In this document: in pieces, positions 35,633 to 47,340 of the stretch
Numbering within the stretch: position 1 is the stretch's first letter
Layout of the letters: each line of letters opens with the position of its first letter
Source of the DNA: Rhynchosporium graminicola
Taxonomy: Eukaryota; Ascomycota; Leotiomycetes; Helotiales; Ploettnerulaceae
Assembly: GCA_900074885.1 (NCBI GenBank)
Contig: FJUW01000059.1
Location: 216,295 to 280,294 of the forward strand
Length of the DNA: 64,000 nucleotides
Reading direction: 5' to 3'
Position numbers and translations under genes: made by a program
The notes under the pieces: generated by a model
Told to the model about the DNA's origin: nothing
The model's database searches: none
The model's input: only the letters and a program-made list of their open reading frames with translations

Positions 35633-37390
35633 ATGCCTCCTAAATCTGCTTCTAAGATTAGTACAAAAGCTCCAAAAGGACGTAAATCGACTAAACCACG
35701 TACTCGACTACCTTCTGCGCTAGTACAACTAGCTAAAATAACCCTGAAAATTAATACTAAGAGTACTGCAACTGAGTCTACTGAGCCTACTATAGACTCA
35801 GTTGCAGCTACAGTACTAGCTACAGTACTAGCTACAGTACCAGTACTAGTACCAGTACTAGCTATAGTACCAGCACTAGCTATAGCAAGCTAATCGACGC
35901 CTCCACCTCTACCTGAATCGATTATACTCTCTTCTTCGCCTCCGCAGATTGTTATATAAGTTATAGAGTTGGAAATTCGATACTACCTAGATAGCGAGCG
36001 TATTAGCAGTATAATTAGTAGTGTTTCAAATAAGCTAGGAGAGGAGGGATATACCTACTAATCGATTAAGGAGACTGCTAGAGAGGTAGCAGATAATACT
36101 ATTAATTTAAGGGGTATTTCCAGCCTAAGAAGAGATCATACTTGCTAGTACGCTACGTATAGAGCTAATAGTAATCCGACTGAGGTAGATATTAGTAATT
36201 CAGCTAATTTCGACTATATTATTAAACGAGTTTCAAACTAGGGAGCTAAAGGCAAGGAGAAGATACTTAGACTCCAGATTTACTTTAGTATTATCTTAAC
36301 TCCTCAGAGTATAGTTCGACCTCTATAGAAAGATCTAGTACTAGTAAAGCCTCTAATTATTACTATTCCAAAGCGTGTATATAGAGATCTGAGAGAGGAG
36401 AGAGAGGAGGTGCTAAAGCCTAAGAAACCTCGTATAGCGATAGTACAGTTGATAGAGGAGGAGAAACTAAGCCGTCAAGCCGAAAAAGGAACTTTTAAGG
36501 AGCTCTTAACCTTAATTCAAGTACTATAGGCTTATAAAGTTAGCTCTTATGGTTCAACTACTCGCTTTTGCTAGGTAAATGATAATAAGCACTATTACCT
36601 CTTAGGAGCTGATTTGACTCGCTAGGGCCATGATATTGAAGAAGGAGTTACTATAATTAATAAGCCTTCTATACTTCATAGAGGAGACTTATCAAGAGAG
36701 CTTACTAAGCGTCGAGAGGCAGAAGAAGTAAAGGAGAGAAGAAGGAGGAAGTAGAAGAAGAGAGAGTCTTACTATAATTTATCTTCATCACCGGAACATC
36801 GAACAGGAGCCTAATACTCTCTGCAGACGCCTTATTAGCCTCCAAATAGCTTCCTATATCAGTACCCTATAATACAACCTCCTTAACCTCCTCCGGTATA
36901 ATCTCCTTATACTCCTAGCCCATAGGGCTATTTTCAACCTCCGATATACCCTTAACTTAATATACCTCCTCCAGACTATGAATATCGACTACCTGAACCT
37001 CAATTACCTCTAAATCGACCACAGAAGAGAGCTAGGAGTAAGTTTCTATCGATAGCAGATCTGCGAGAGTCGAGCCCACTATATAGTAGTAGTAATTCTG
37101 AGGAGGTATTATTTATACTGAAAACGTTTCTTTATAAGCTCTTACTACCCCCTAAAGCTTCTATAGCTTCGCAATTCGACTTCGCTATTAAGATATTTAT
37201 AGAGCAAGAGTATAATATAGCTATAATATCAGAGATAATAATTAGAGAGGGAATAGAGCTTAGAATAAAAGCTAGAGTCTTAAAAGTTATAAAGATAAAT
37301 TTAAAGGCATTCAAGAAGTAGTATAATTAGCAAGAAGTACAACAAACTATAGAAGAGGAGGAGGAGGAGGAGGAGGAGGAGGAGGAGGAG
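35633..37390 (+). pseudogene. Second reading frame of the transposon, function unknown
   Basis: It begins MPPKSASKISTKAPKGRK and stays readable for about 580 codons if TAG/TAA are taken as mutated Gln or Trp codons. Features in order: a basic N-terminus, a low-complexity Val/Ala/Pro part, a stretch reading NDNKHYLLGADLTR then GHDIEEGVTII, a charged KRREAEEVKERRRRK segment, a Pro/Tyr-rich segment, a small helical domain (from about FLYKLLLPP to LRIKARVLKVI) and a poly-Glu tail from (GAG)n at 37354-37390. I do not know its function. Transposons of this type often carry only a transposase, so the extra frame is notable. Confidence 0.55.
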
Positions 37391-37439
37391 TAGAGAGCAA
37401 ATTTCTAGTAATTATAGCTATTTACATGCCTTCTTCTTC

Positions 37440-38400
37440 TTCTTCTTCTTCTTCAAGACCTTAGTACCCACAATAGCGAAAATGTGCCCTTGCTCTACGT
37501 TGAGCTTCAGCTCCAATTCCAACTACACGTATAGCTAGTATTAAGAAGCTTTCAAACTCCTCCCAGGTATACTATTTCCACCTCTAATTTCTTCTAATCC
37601 ACGCCTTTAGATCTGCGAAACTCTCTTCAATTAGGTTGAAAAAGGGGCAATATAGTAAGAGATATTCAAGCTGAAGACCGAAGGTAGCGCATAAGATAGC
37701 GACTTTAGGAGCTCTATAGATAGAGGCGTTATCTATAATAATAACTCTGATTCCAAGCTCAATACACTCTAGTAAGATACTCTTTTCAAGCTATTCAGTG
37801 AAGATCTCTATAGTAATAGAGCCTTAGAAGATTAAAGGCTAATAATACCCCCTTATAGAGTATACTAGTAATATTAACCACCTTGTCGACCTTTTTAGAA
37901 CCCTCGATACCTCTGCTGGAGCTCCTCTTAGAGCCCAACCTCTCCTTCTTTCTGCTATACGTTCGTTACAAGCAGATTTATCAATAAAGTAAAGGTAGTA
38001 AGAATTCCAGAATACTATCTTACGCCTCTAAGCAGCGATTAATTCGTCGTTTCGTTAGGCCGCAGATACTAAGAGTACCTTCTTAGTATATTTAATTCGT
38101 TTAAGAGCTTTAGAGACTTGATTAATCGATATATCGATATCGTAAGCTTCGTAAAAGTAAGTAGCAATCTCATCAAAGTACAGATCTGGATCTCTCTCTA
38201 ATAGAGCTATAATATATAGCTCCATATCATCAGTTATTACTAGCTAAGGACCTCTCCGGCGTCGATTTAGAGCCTCATCTTATTAGATTCGACGATTACG
38301 CTAGCAAATTATCTTATATGTTATTCCATACTCTCTTGCTAAGGCGCGCAGGTCAAGATTCTCTCCTAAACGTAGTACTTGATCGATTTAGTATGTTTTC
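37440..38400 (-). pseudogene. DDE_3-type transposase relic
   Basis: Read on the minus strand, this shows an N-terminal helix-turn-helix part (ENLDLRALAREYGITYKII), then a catalytic core: LYFDEIATYFYEAYDIDISI, FIDKSACNERIAERRRGW, VIIIDNASIYRAPKVAIL and PFFNLIEESFADLKAWIRRN. DNA-x-x-HR and the NxIEE segment are standard in Tc1/mariner-like fungal transposases; here His is Tyr. Many in-frame TAA/TAG stops make it inactive. Confidence 0.8.
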
Positions 38401-38631
38401 CATACTAGCAGATTAGGAGCTATGATATTAACGTTATAGCAGACTCAATATATACTCTATAGATCAAGAGCTTCAAAAAGAAGTAGTTTAGAGGCAAATC
38501 GGTATAGTATTCATAGAGCTTCAGTGGTTTCTAGTTCTGACAATTACAGCACATCAATATTTGGTGGGGTTCACACCAAAAGGCGGTGTACCGGCGTTAT
38601 TTACTGAAGAATCACGCCAAACCGAAGAATA

Positions 38632-38823
38632 GCTTATAATGGCAAGGGCTTCTGGGGAGTGAGAAGACAGACTTGTGAATACCCCGGATACGGCTCAGCC
38701 GAAGTTGTGTCCCTCTGTCGAAGCGATCCATACTCTAGCCAACACTCAACGGGTCTTCAAAACGGAGGTGTTTCATGTGCATCCATAGACCAAGCAGCTC
38801 TTCGCTGCACCAACTATTGTTAA
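38632..38823 (+). pseudogene. Cys-containing 3' half of the split small secreted protein gene
   Basis: Directly beyond the transposon a clean 64-codon frame reads AYNGKGFWGVRRQTCEYPG, continues with VVSLCRSD, GGVSCASID and ends LRCTNYC and TAA. It has five Cys and GC-balanced codons, unlike the transposon. It has no start of its own, so it is most easily read as the C-terminal half of the gene beginning at 35293. It could also be an exon of a gene whose promoter was displaced. Confidence 0.5.
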
Positions 38824-40344
38824 AGGGTGCGCTTTCTCTACTTGCTAATTGTATAGACTTGAACTGACTTGTGGTTCATTTAGAAAGACCCTCTACCTTC
38901 CAAACACGCGCGCAATACACGAACGTCAATGCGATAGTCAACTGTCGACGTTAGCCAAATGGGCATACGCGTACATACAGGAAGTAGTTCGCAGGTTCTT
39001 ACTGTGGCGAAGTGGAGTGGAGAGACTAGTGGGAATGAGAGCCGGAACGATAGAAATCTTGAACTTTCTTTTTCCTACTCGTGTTGATAAATAGGGATTT
39101 AGTATGCTGGCGGGTCATAAGGGGAGGCGAATCCGACGTTCATTTCATACAGTGTGATGGTGTCTGTCATCGCTTATGTAACTAGAACACGGACCTTTAT
39201 TTTTATTGCGTTCTTCAGAGGTCTTTTAAACCTTCTCTAGAGCACAACTATACATCTCGGGAGGTTTTGATCTAAACTCTTTTCTAGTGACTATTATAAA
39301 GATAGATTAAGGTACAAGGTTCTTTGTTGAAGATGTTTTTTATTTTTATTTCTTCTCTTCAAGTTCCTAGCGAGCATACCAACGAACATAGCATATATAT
39401 TGAAACTATAATATTACGAAAATATTAGGACCCCTATTATTATCGATCTTAAGCCTATGTAAGTCCCTTAGACATCGACTAAGCCTTTCTAGCGAAGTCT
39501 ACAATATCGAAAGGCCTTATATCATAAGGAGATATACCTTAGTAGTTACATATGGCCATTTGCTTTTAGTATCCTCAGATATTCAGCAGATTCCTCCCAG
39601 TCTTAGAATTAATATATTGGGTCGCACCGGAACCGTGCACTCATGATTCCATCACACAAGCTTAATTAAACATCATAGCTCTTGCTTTCAATTTCGCTCT
39701 CACTTGCTTCTAGGAATTGACATCACAGTCTGGCAGAAAATTCAAGTGAGCATACTATACTCTATACGCACCCTATAAAGGTTGCATGCCAGCGTCCCGA
39801 TTCTGAAAGATAAGCAGGAAATCAAGGAGGGGTTGGTGTTATACCAATACCCCAATACCCTGGGTCTTGACCATGCGAGATTGGAGACTGGCTAGATGGA
39901 GAACGGAGAGGATGAGGAATATGTCTACCCGCAAACGCACCCCGTGGCCCATATCTGGTTTAGCAGCTTTGTGTGAGAGAGGAGCAGAGATCAGAAGTGT
40001 GTATTTCTAGACAGACGATGAGGAGCTCGAGTCTTCCTCGACTGTATAACACTTAATAATAAGGCGAAGTTGCCACCAACTCGTGTCGCCAGAGACGAAT
40101 TTGTGTAGCACCTCCTACGACCAGGATCCTAACAACTCATATGACAAAATGAATGACAAAAATTCCCACAGGCAGGCCCTTCAGGCAATAAGACGCTACC
40201 AGAAGATCCATGAAGACGATGAACTATCACTCTGAGAGCAAAAGAATCAGGCCGAGCAAGAAAATCAACGATAGCGTGATGAGATAGAGAATAGACGAAG
40301 GGCGATTATATACAGGTAGAGCGACTCAATTTAAGGTTGAAATG
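38824..40344. other. Intergenic, partly AT-rich
   Basis: No intact gene. Near 39830-40300 the plus strand shows short protein-like pieces broken by stops (ENGEDEEYVYPQTHP), probably a relic that I cannot name. Confidence 0.45.
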
Positions 40345-42464
40345 TTAGTCTAGCACTTCCATGTCCAGCTTACTCAACTCCTCGCAAATCTTGTCCCCAA
40401 GCTTTAAGTCTAACAACCCAGCGTACTGTTGGCTAGCATGAACATCCGTCTCCATATACGCGCCTGAGGAGATAGGCTTACCATTACGCATACGAGGAAT
40501 CGTCGCCTTGAATGCTAAAGCCTGATCAAAGAAGCCACACCAATTGAGATCCGCCTCGTTCAGGTGGTAAAGCCGCGCGATCGTTGTTCTATTGAGCAGG
40601 TCGGACTTCTTCAAAATGTCATAGACAGTAGGGTTCGCAAAAACGACATCTAATGTGATGTCGTAAGGACCCGAATTTTTAGACCGGATTACCGGTGCGA
40701 TGTCGGCTAGGGTCATGGAGGCATTAACAATAAGCTTAGCTCGCGGACTTCTAATATCAGTAGAAGGCGATTTGGAGGTAATTCCCTTGTCCTTCACGAG
40801 AGGTTGGAAGGTATCGAAACAGCCTGCGGACTTTGAGGTACTCGCTAGTCCCTTCCCAATATGCATGACTCGCCATGAGAAGACAGGCCCATCGCAGTCT
40901 CCTCTTAAGCCGTTCTGGCTCCCGGTGATCTTGCGAGCCCCCTCAGTCCCGATGGTAAGTTCCATCAAGTGATAGATGCAAAACTCTGCGCATGGCCCCA
41001 TTTCAATCTCCATCTTTCCGCCAATTCCCATGGCTAGATTGCCACCTGTCCCCCGCTGGCCTGGATAGGGACCATGAACAAGACCGACTCTTGCTGTCGA
41101 TGCAATAGAATTTGCAGCTGCCTGAGTCTGTGCCAGTGCTTCACCCACGATGAAGATCTCCCTCGGCTCGTGAGCTATATTGCCAGGATCCAGGCTACCC
41201 ATGATGCCATTACTACCATAGACATGAAAGTCAATGCTCCACTCTCCGTGAATATCGTTACTTCGGGACCTCACAAAATCCTTGATGCGAGCCAAAAAGC
41301 TATCAATTTGGCCGATTAGGATTGGGTCTCGAACGCCTCCCATCACGATCGTTCTGTGTCCTTTCATCTTCGCTGCTTCAAGCTTAACGGTATATGGTGC
41401 ACCACTATCATGAACCCAAGCGAAGGTTGCACCAGTCACATGGACTGCGATGTTATCTGACAGCTGTGTGTATCGAGTGGCTGTCAAGTCAAGGCTCCCA
41501 CCGGGACCGGCTAAAAGATCAGGCCTGCTCTTCTCGTAAAGAGTATGTGCAGCGACACTAGCAGGTGTACAGCGAGCACCAAAATCCAGCGGCTTAATAT
41601 CGAAAGAGCCATCCAGATAAACAGTAGCCATCGATGCATGTGCCTTGGGAGTGGCACAAAGAGCCCCACATTCCATGACTTTCCCCATATGTGTGAAGCC
41701 ACCGATCTGAAAATCGGTGAGAAGTGTCATGCCTAGTTCTCGACGTGCATGGAAAGTACTGAAGACAACATACGGCACGGGATCATATGCTCGGCCGCCG
41801 ATGACAATATCAAAGTCAGGTTCTTCGTTGACTGCATCTAGGAAGGGCTCGGGACCCATCTGGGCAACGATGGTCAGCGCATCGTCTATATCAGCTATGG
41901 TCAGAGACGGAACTGAACTCCCACACCCAGTAACGCTGCCTGAATCAAGCGAACGGAAAACCCTGTGTTTGGAGATATTGCTGTAAATAGCGAGGGTTTT
42001 GAATCTGTAAGCTCTGGGCACGGGTCAGTATTGTCACTTGCGGTACCATATGGTGTCACTTACTCATTTTCAATCTTGTCGCAGTGCTCCTGGATGATAG
42101 CCAGGAACTCATCTACGTGAGCATCAGTCCCGTCCCCACCAGCGGATGAGATCAGTATTGGGACGCTGAATTGATGAGACAACCTCATCAGTTGTCCGAT
42201 ATCGCGCTCGTAGGCAGATCGCGGACATTTCATGCCTCCCAGGGCGAGTTTTGAAGGTCCTGAACCTGTCGAGCCGGAATCGACAATGAGTGCTGTGGGC
42301 GTGTCAGGAAAGTTAGTTTTGAGCTCGGAAAGGCATTGATGTATGGTTTGAGCATCGAAGCCATATCCCAACATGCCAATCGGAGTGACAATATGGCACA
42401 GAGGCGCTTGAGGGGTGCTTAAAAGACTTTGGTCTTTGTTGTTCAGGTTGCGAGCAGGAGTCAT
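40345..42464 (-). CDS. AtuA-type protein (acyclic terpene utilisation family, DUF1446)
   Basis: On the minus strand, exons 42464-42064 and 42013-40345 give 689 residues. The 50-nt intron starts GTAAGT and ends GCCCAG, and the join gives KIENEAYRFKTLAIYSN. The family core is plain: TPIGMLGYGFD (about 27-37), VDSGSTGSGPSKLALGG (61-77), SSAGGDGTDAHVDEF (106-120), then GGRAYDPVPY, GGFTHMGKVMECGALC, PGQRGTGGNLAMGIGG and GPCAEFCIYHLMELT. AtuA belongs to the citronellol/geranyl-CoA catabolic operon in Pseudomonas, and its biochemical step is still undefined. Fungal members tend to lie next to transporters. Here the gene is divergent from a Dal5-type MFS gene, which supports uptake and breakdown of a branched or small organic acid; that role is inference. 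Confidence 0.85.
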
Positions 42465-43446
42465 TACGTTGTGGAGCCGAGAGGACTAAGATCAAATTAT
42501 GCAACTGGTGTATCTGAGCGTGGGCTGGCGAAGTTCAAAATATGGTATGATGTATGGCCGAGCAATTTACGTAGAGAAAGTACGTTGATATATATCTCCC
42601 ATTCGATTACACTACGCCTTGCTCGCTTACTGATCAACGAGTCCATGAGGCACCGAAATCCGCAGCCTTGGAACTCAACTATATTGCTAGTGAGGGATAG
42701 CACATATCCGTTCATTCAGGCAGTCAGCGGAGAAATCCTGTCCGGATGTACGACAAATTAGATCCGTGTAGCTGATTGCACTGTTGAGCTGAACCCAGCA
42801 GATATCGCTCATGCAACCCATCGTTTCTCGACCTGTCGTGCTCCGTAATGTCGGCCCACTGCGCTCATCGGCTCCCGGTGTACGCAATCATTTGAATAAT
42901 TCGCTTCAACTCGTGAGCAGCTTCTCTGTTCTCTGATACTACTTTTGTTTACTTCGGGAAAGTGGTAGTTGTTGAGTTTTCGCCGTGCGCTTGCAGATAA
43001 TTGCGTATAGCGGAAGATCGGGATGAAATACACGCCTCGCATGTCTACGCAGCGCACGGTCTTCGGCATCGACAACTCCGATGTATCGATAAGGCTCTGG
43101 CTGAAGAGAATGCGAGGTCTTCACCCCAAACAGGCTTGCTAGAGGCCCAATTCCGAATTTTGGTCGCTCGGACTACGCTGCCAGGTCGGCACTATGATTG
43201 CGTATGGCATAGAAACTTGGCAAGTTCTCTACATACAGTATCGTAGATCTCCCTTGCCTAGGTCATATGGCACTATACCTGTATGCGCGTAAGGAATGCA
43301 TTACTTCAAGGGATTTCAGAGTGATCATATATAAAAACCTCGCAACAAGAACTTGAAGACATGATGTAAGCTACCTTCAATTGCCTAGAGACAAGCATCA
43401 CTCTATATCGTACTCTTTCACACTATCCAAGTCTTGACCTTCAAAA
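42465..43446. promoter_or_regulatory. Shared promoter region of the AtuA-type and MFS genes
   Basis: A 982-bp region lies between divergent starts. It has no supported gene; the short minus-strand frames at 42.8-43.1 kb have no family features. Co-regulation of the two genes from this interval is inferred. Confidence 0.5.
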
Positions 43447-45180
43447 ATGACGATGCTTGGTAAAGACGACCCAATGCCACCGGTAGTTCCGAGTAAATAC
43501 CTGGAGAATGCCAGTAAAGATGCGTCGCTCCAGCCGAATAGTGAAGGTTCAACAGTGTCTCGCAAAACCGAGAAGCGTCTCGTCCTCAAGATTGACCTCT
43601 TCATCCTCCCACTACTTGCTATGGTCTACTTCTTTGCATCCATGGTAACTTCCTACAGTCTTCACCTAAGAGAAAATACTAAGAACCGCACAGGGGCGCT
43701 CGGATCTAGCCAACGCTTCTGTAGCTGGAATGAAAGAGGAGCTCGGTCTCTCAGCTCAAGATTATTCTAATGCGGCGAACATGTTCTTGGTGGGATACAT
43801 CTTATTTCAACTTCCAGGCACATTGCTAGTACGCAAGATTGGCCCTCCGCGGCAGTTCGCAGCTGCTATGGTCGCTTGGGGTGTGGTAACAGCGCTCACT
43901 GTGAAGGTACAGACAAGTGCGCAGCTACTTGCCATGAGATTTCTGGTTGGAATGGCTGAAGCTTTCATTCAAGGGGCCGTGTTCTGTAAGTGGCCTCTGC
44001 ACTTTGTTATGAATAACCCTTCCTAACTTCATAATATAATAGATCTATCCTTTTTCTATACATACAGTGAGCTGGCATCTCGCGGCGCTATATTCTACTC
44101 AATGGCGACACTTGCAGGAGCTTTCAATGGCATCATCGCCTACGCCATCACCAAAGATCTCAACGGAGTTAGAGGATGGCTTGCATGGCGTTGGATATTT
44201 CTGAGTGAAGGTGTCCTACCCATTGGTACCAGTATATTCGTCTGGCTATTACTTCCTGCCAGCCCGAAAGAGGCTCGGATTGGCTTTTCAGAGGCGGACA
44301 AGAATTTGGCAGTGGCTCGCAGTCAAGCCGCACACAACAATCTGGAGGAAAAGCTCAATCTCAGACAGATCCACAAGCCACTTCTGAGCCTGACATTCTG
44401 GGGGTTCATGATTATATCGTGTTGCGCGCATTTTGCCACAGGCTCATTCTCCAACTTCTTGCCATTGATTGTGAAGGTATGTCCACTGATTACTCTCGCT
44501 TCTCGGTCACTAAGCGAGATTTGAGGGGTTCGGGTATTCCACACTTGATACACAGCTGTTTACGGTTATCGTTTACGCCTGTGCATTCGTCGGTCTCATA
44601 TCTTTTGGTTTCGCGGCCGATAAAACTAATAAGCGAGGACTCACTCTTGCTGTAGCCAACTCATTCACTATTCTTGGCTACACTCTTCTCATCTCCCTTG
44701 GAAGCCGACAGAGGCAATTTGCTGCTACGTGTATCACAGCATTTGGGGCATTTCCTTCTATCATTTTGCAAATGTCTTGGATGGTAATGAATGTGGTAGG
44801 CTATACTAATCGGTATGTCCGTCGCTGGCTCCTGCTAGACATATTGATTTGTGCTGAGATGAATATAGGGGTGCTTCTCTTGCGTACTCGAACATCTTCT
44901 CCCAGATGTTCAGCATCTGTGGCAATCAAGCTTATACTCATCGTGAGTCATTTTATCCAGAAACAATTTGAGGACGAATGTCTGACGATGGCGAATAGAA
45001 CGAGTTGGGAATGTTGCTTCTCTTGGCTTGACAGTTCTCTCATTGATCATTGCTTTGTCCTTGAGTTGGTATTTACGCTTTCAAAATAACCAGAAACGAG
45101 CCGAACAATCAGACTTGCCAGAAATCGAAACTGTGAAGATGAACGATCTTCCCCAAGGGGTCAAGCATCCTAGTAAGTGA
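43447..45180 (+). CDS. MFS transporter, Dal5/anion-cation symporter family
   Basis: Six exons, 43447-43644, 43694-43985, 44043-44476, 44556-44812, 44869-44942 and 44999-45180, give 478 residues with consistent phases. The pattern is that of the allantoate/nicotinate-type ACS family: KRLVLKIDLFILPLLAMVYF in helix 1, GRSDLANASVAGMKEELGL after it (where most members have DRxNxGNA, so Asp is Gly here), LPGTLLVRKIGPP in the 2-3 loop, RFLVGMAEAF in helix 4, WLAWRWIFLSEG in helix 5-6 and FAADKTNKRG in the central loop. It should be a plasma-membrane importer of small organic anions. The C-terminal tail is short. Its divergence from the AtuA-type gene suggests the two share a substrate. Confidence 0.85.
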
Positions 45181-47009
45181 CCAATTCTTATTTGGCAAGA
45201 CAAGAGACTGACTCTAGTGATATACTTTTTCTACACTCCGTAAAGTCTCACTGATGAGCGACTCAGGCAGACTTAAGGGGTTCAAGTGGCCGCAGACAAA
45301 TATCATTCATGTTATGCTTAAGCCAAAAAGTCCATGTTTCAGGTCTCATTTCTGACATTACAAATACATATCATCCTTCAAAATAAAACTTGGAATTCGA
45401 GACCAAGTCATCAAGTGTTGTGTCAGCTCGAAGTTAGATTTCTGTCCAAAAACATATCGTACCCTGTGATTTCCAAAAAAACACTCTTTTCAGAGATCTC
45501 GTGCTTCCAGCAGATAGTGCGGCTTTCAAGCTGTCTTCATTAAAAAAAAGATATACAGAGTTTTCCCTTGTCCAGCGTAAGAGACTACAGCATGATAGCC
45601 CGAAAAGTCTTCTCTAATGTATCGCGGCGCGATGAAGGTATTGCAGGCGATAAGAACTAACGAAGAGGTTACGTATAGGATCAACTTTCATACGATGTCT
45701 CTTTAGATCGCGGAGAGTACAACCGGCTCCTAAGTAGGCTCTTATAAGACGATATTCTTTTCGACGTTGATAATGCTAAAAGTAATAGCTGAAAGACTTA
45801 CTTTCGTAAAAGAAGCGAGAATCTAGTTAGTATAATAACTCCTTTATAAAGATTCTTTCATAAAGTCTAGTCTAAAGGAGAAATATAACTATAGAGCTAT
45901 ATAGTAAGAAAGTTCTCTTTTAATAAGACCATTTCCTTTCTAGTTTTAAATTCGTTAACAAAGTACTAGAGAGTAAGATACTCTTTAGCTAGTTTCATAA
46001 TAAGCTTTTATATAAGAACGCGTTAGAAGAGGTCTATAGTATAATAGTCGGCGTTTATAGCTAATCGATCTTATCTTAATACTCTTTACTAAAGGAAAAT
46101 AAAGTCTAACTTATTATCTAGATGTAGAATTTTCTTAATAAGATAAGACTTTCGAGGATATGAAGTATATAACTCTACTATAATTATACTAAAGAAAGCG
46201 ATAGTTTATTAAAAATAGTATTATCTCTCTTAATAGTACGTATTAAAATATAGTTTTCTAGTTTCTTAATCTCTATTATAATATCTTACTCTTCCGGAGT
46301 ATGTAAAGATTATAATATAAGTTCTAGTAAAAGAGTGAATAGTAAGCGAAAATTACTAGAATAGAATCGCTTCTAACTAACGATTAATCTATCTATAGTA
46401 TCTTCTAAAAAGTTATTCTTAGCTTCTTATCCCGCTACTCGCTATAAGACGAAATAAAGCAGATTCGGGTCGTTTGCAAAAGTCATAGAAGTAAGTAGTA
46501 ATTATACTCTAGGCGAGTTTCGCTTCTGTCTTCCTTTCTCTTTTAGTCGATTTTCCTTTAATAAGACATTAATATTCTCTAGTATTAGAGGGGTGTTTAG
46601 TAAGAAAAGGTATAATAGGTTAGGCTCGAAGATAATGTAAAAGAATATAAGTCGGGATCTTCTATAACTAGATAACTCTTTAGCCTTTTAATTCGAAGCT
46701 ATAATAGTAGCTCTGAAGTTATATATTAGAGCTACTATAATAGCGATATATAGAAGTTAAAGTTACAAGGTATTATTATATCTTCTTCAAAATCTATTTA
46801 TAATTCCTTTATATTAAGAGGATTATTAGAAGAGCGTCAGCGAAGACTTCTTTTATTATACTATTTACAATAAGCTAAATTAAACCCTGATTTAGCATTT
46901 TCCGAGAGATATCTAAAATCTCGATATATAAAAAGTATTATCGAATAACTAGCTTGATAGTAAGATATTATATAAGAATATCTCTGGCTATCTTGATCTT
47001 TCAATTTAA
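45181..47009. repeat. AT-rich, RIP-degraded sequence, type not identified
   Basis: From about 45.6 kb base composition drops sharply. TA steps and TAG/TAA stops appear in all frames, with almost no intact CA or TG context. It looks like old transposon sequence, but I could not assign a family. Confidence 0.6.
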
Positions 47010-47340
47010 TATAACAATATAAGACTTGAAGCGGTATCTAAGTAAGGATAAAATAAATAGAAGGGCTAAGAGTGATCCTATATAGTTAATTATTAAAGAA
47101 ATAAAGAAGATAACAAGAAAAGAAGAAGAGAAGTAAAATATAAGACTCTTTATATATATACGTCGATACTAGGCTGTATCTTTATTGAGTCGGCCGCCAA
47201 CTATATTAAGGTCTCTAATAACCTAACATTCCGGTTTCTAGTTCGTATCCTTTCTCTTATATAAACCTCAAATAAGCTGTCGTCACAGTCTAAATCTGTA
47301 ACCTTCCTTTTAAATAACCTTTAAACAAGCTATCGTTATA
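47010..47340 (-). repeat. LTR family A, copy 1 (RIP-degraded)
   Basis: It starts TATAACAATA (from TGTAACGACA) and ends TATCGTTATA. It is followed by TTACCCCC, which on the minus strand is a polypurine tract abutting a 3' LTR. It aligns by eye with the copies at 52.8 and 61.8 kb over CTAAGAGNGATC, TATATAG and the GACTCTTTATATATATA block. A retrotransposon interior on the minus strand follows to its right. Confidence 0.7.

Larger units (their letters stand above)
35437..38630. mobile_element. 3.2-kb Tc1/mariner-type DNA transposon with 192-bp inverted repeats, RIP-damaged
   Basis: Terminal inverted repeats run 35437-35628 and 38439-38630 and start ATTCTTCGGTTTGGCG at both ends. They differ at a few sites, nearly all C-to-T or G-to-A. 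The interior holds two convergent dead reading frames: an unknown protein on the plus strand and a DDE_3-type transposase on the minus strand. The stops are TAG or TAA where Gln/Trp codons are expected, the RIP signature. A TA pair is present near both ends (35430-35431 and 38635-38636), but the last few bases differ, so the exact target duplication is unclear. Confidence 0.85.

Noticed and set aside
36300..37000. Possible cargo host gene inside the transposon
   Set aside because: Codon use and RIP damage are uniform with the rest of the element, so it is treated as the element's own second frame.
38849..39094. 81-codon frame after the split secreted-protein gene
   Set aside because: It starts at a non-ATG codon within the 3' flank and has no secretion signal or motif.
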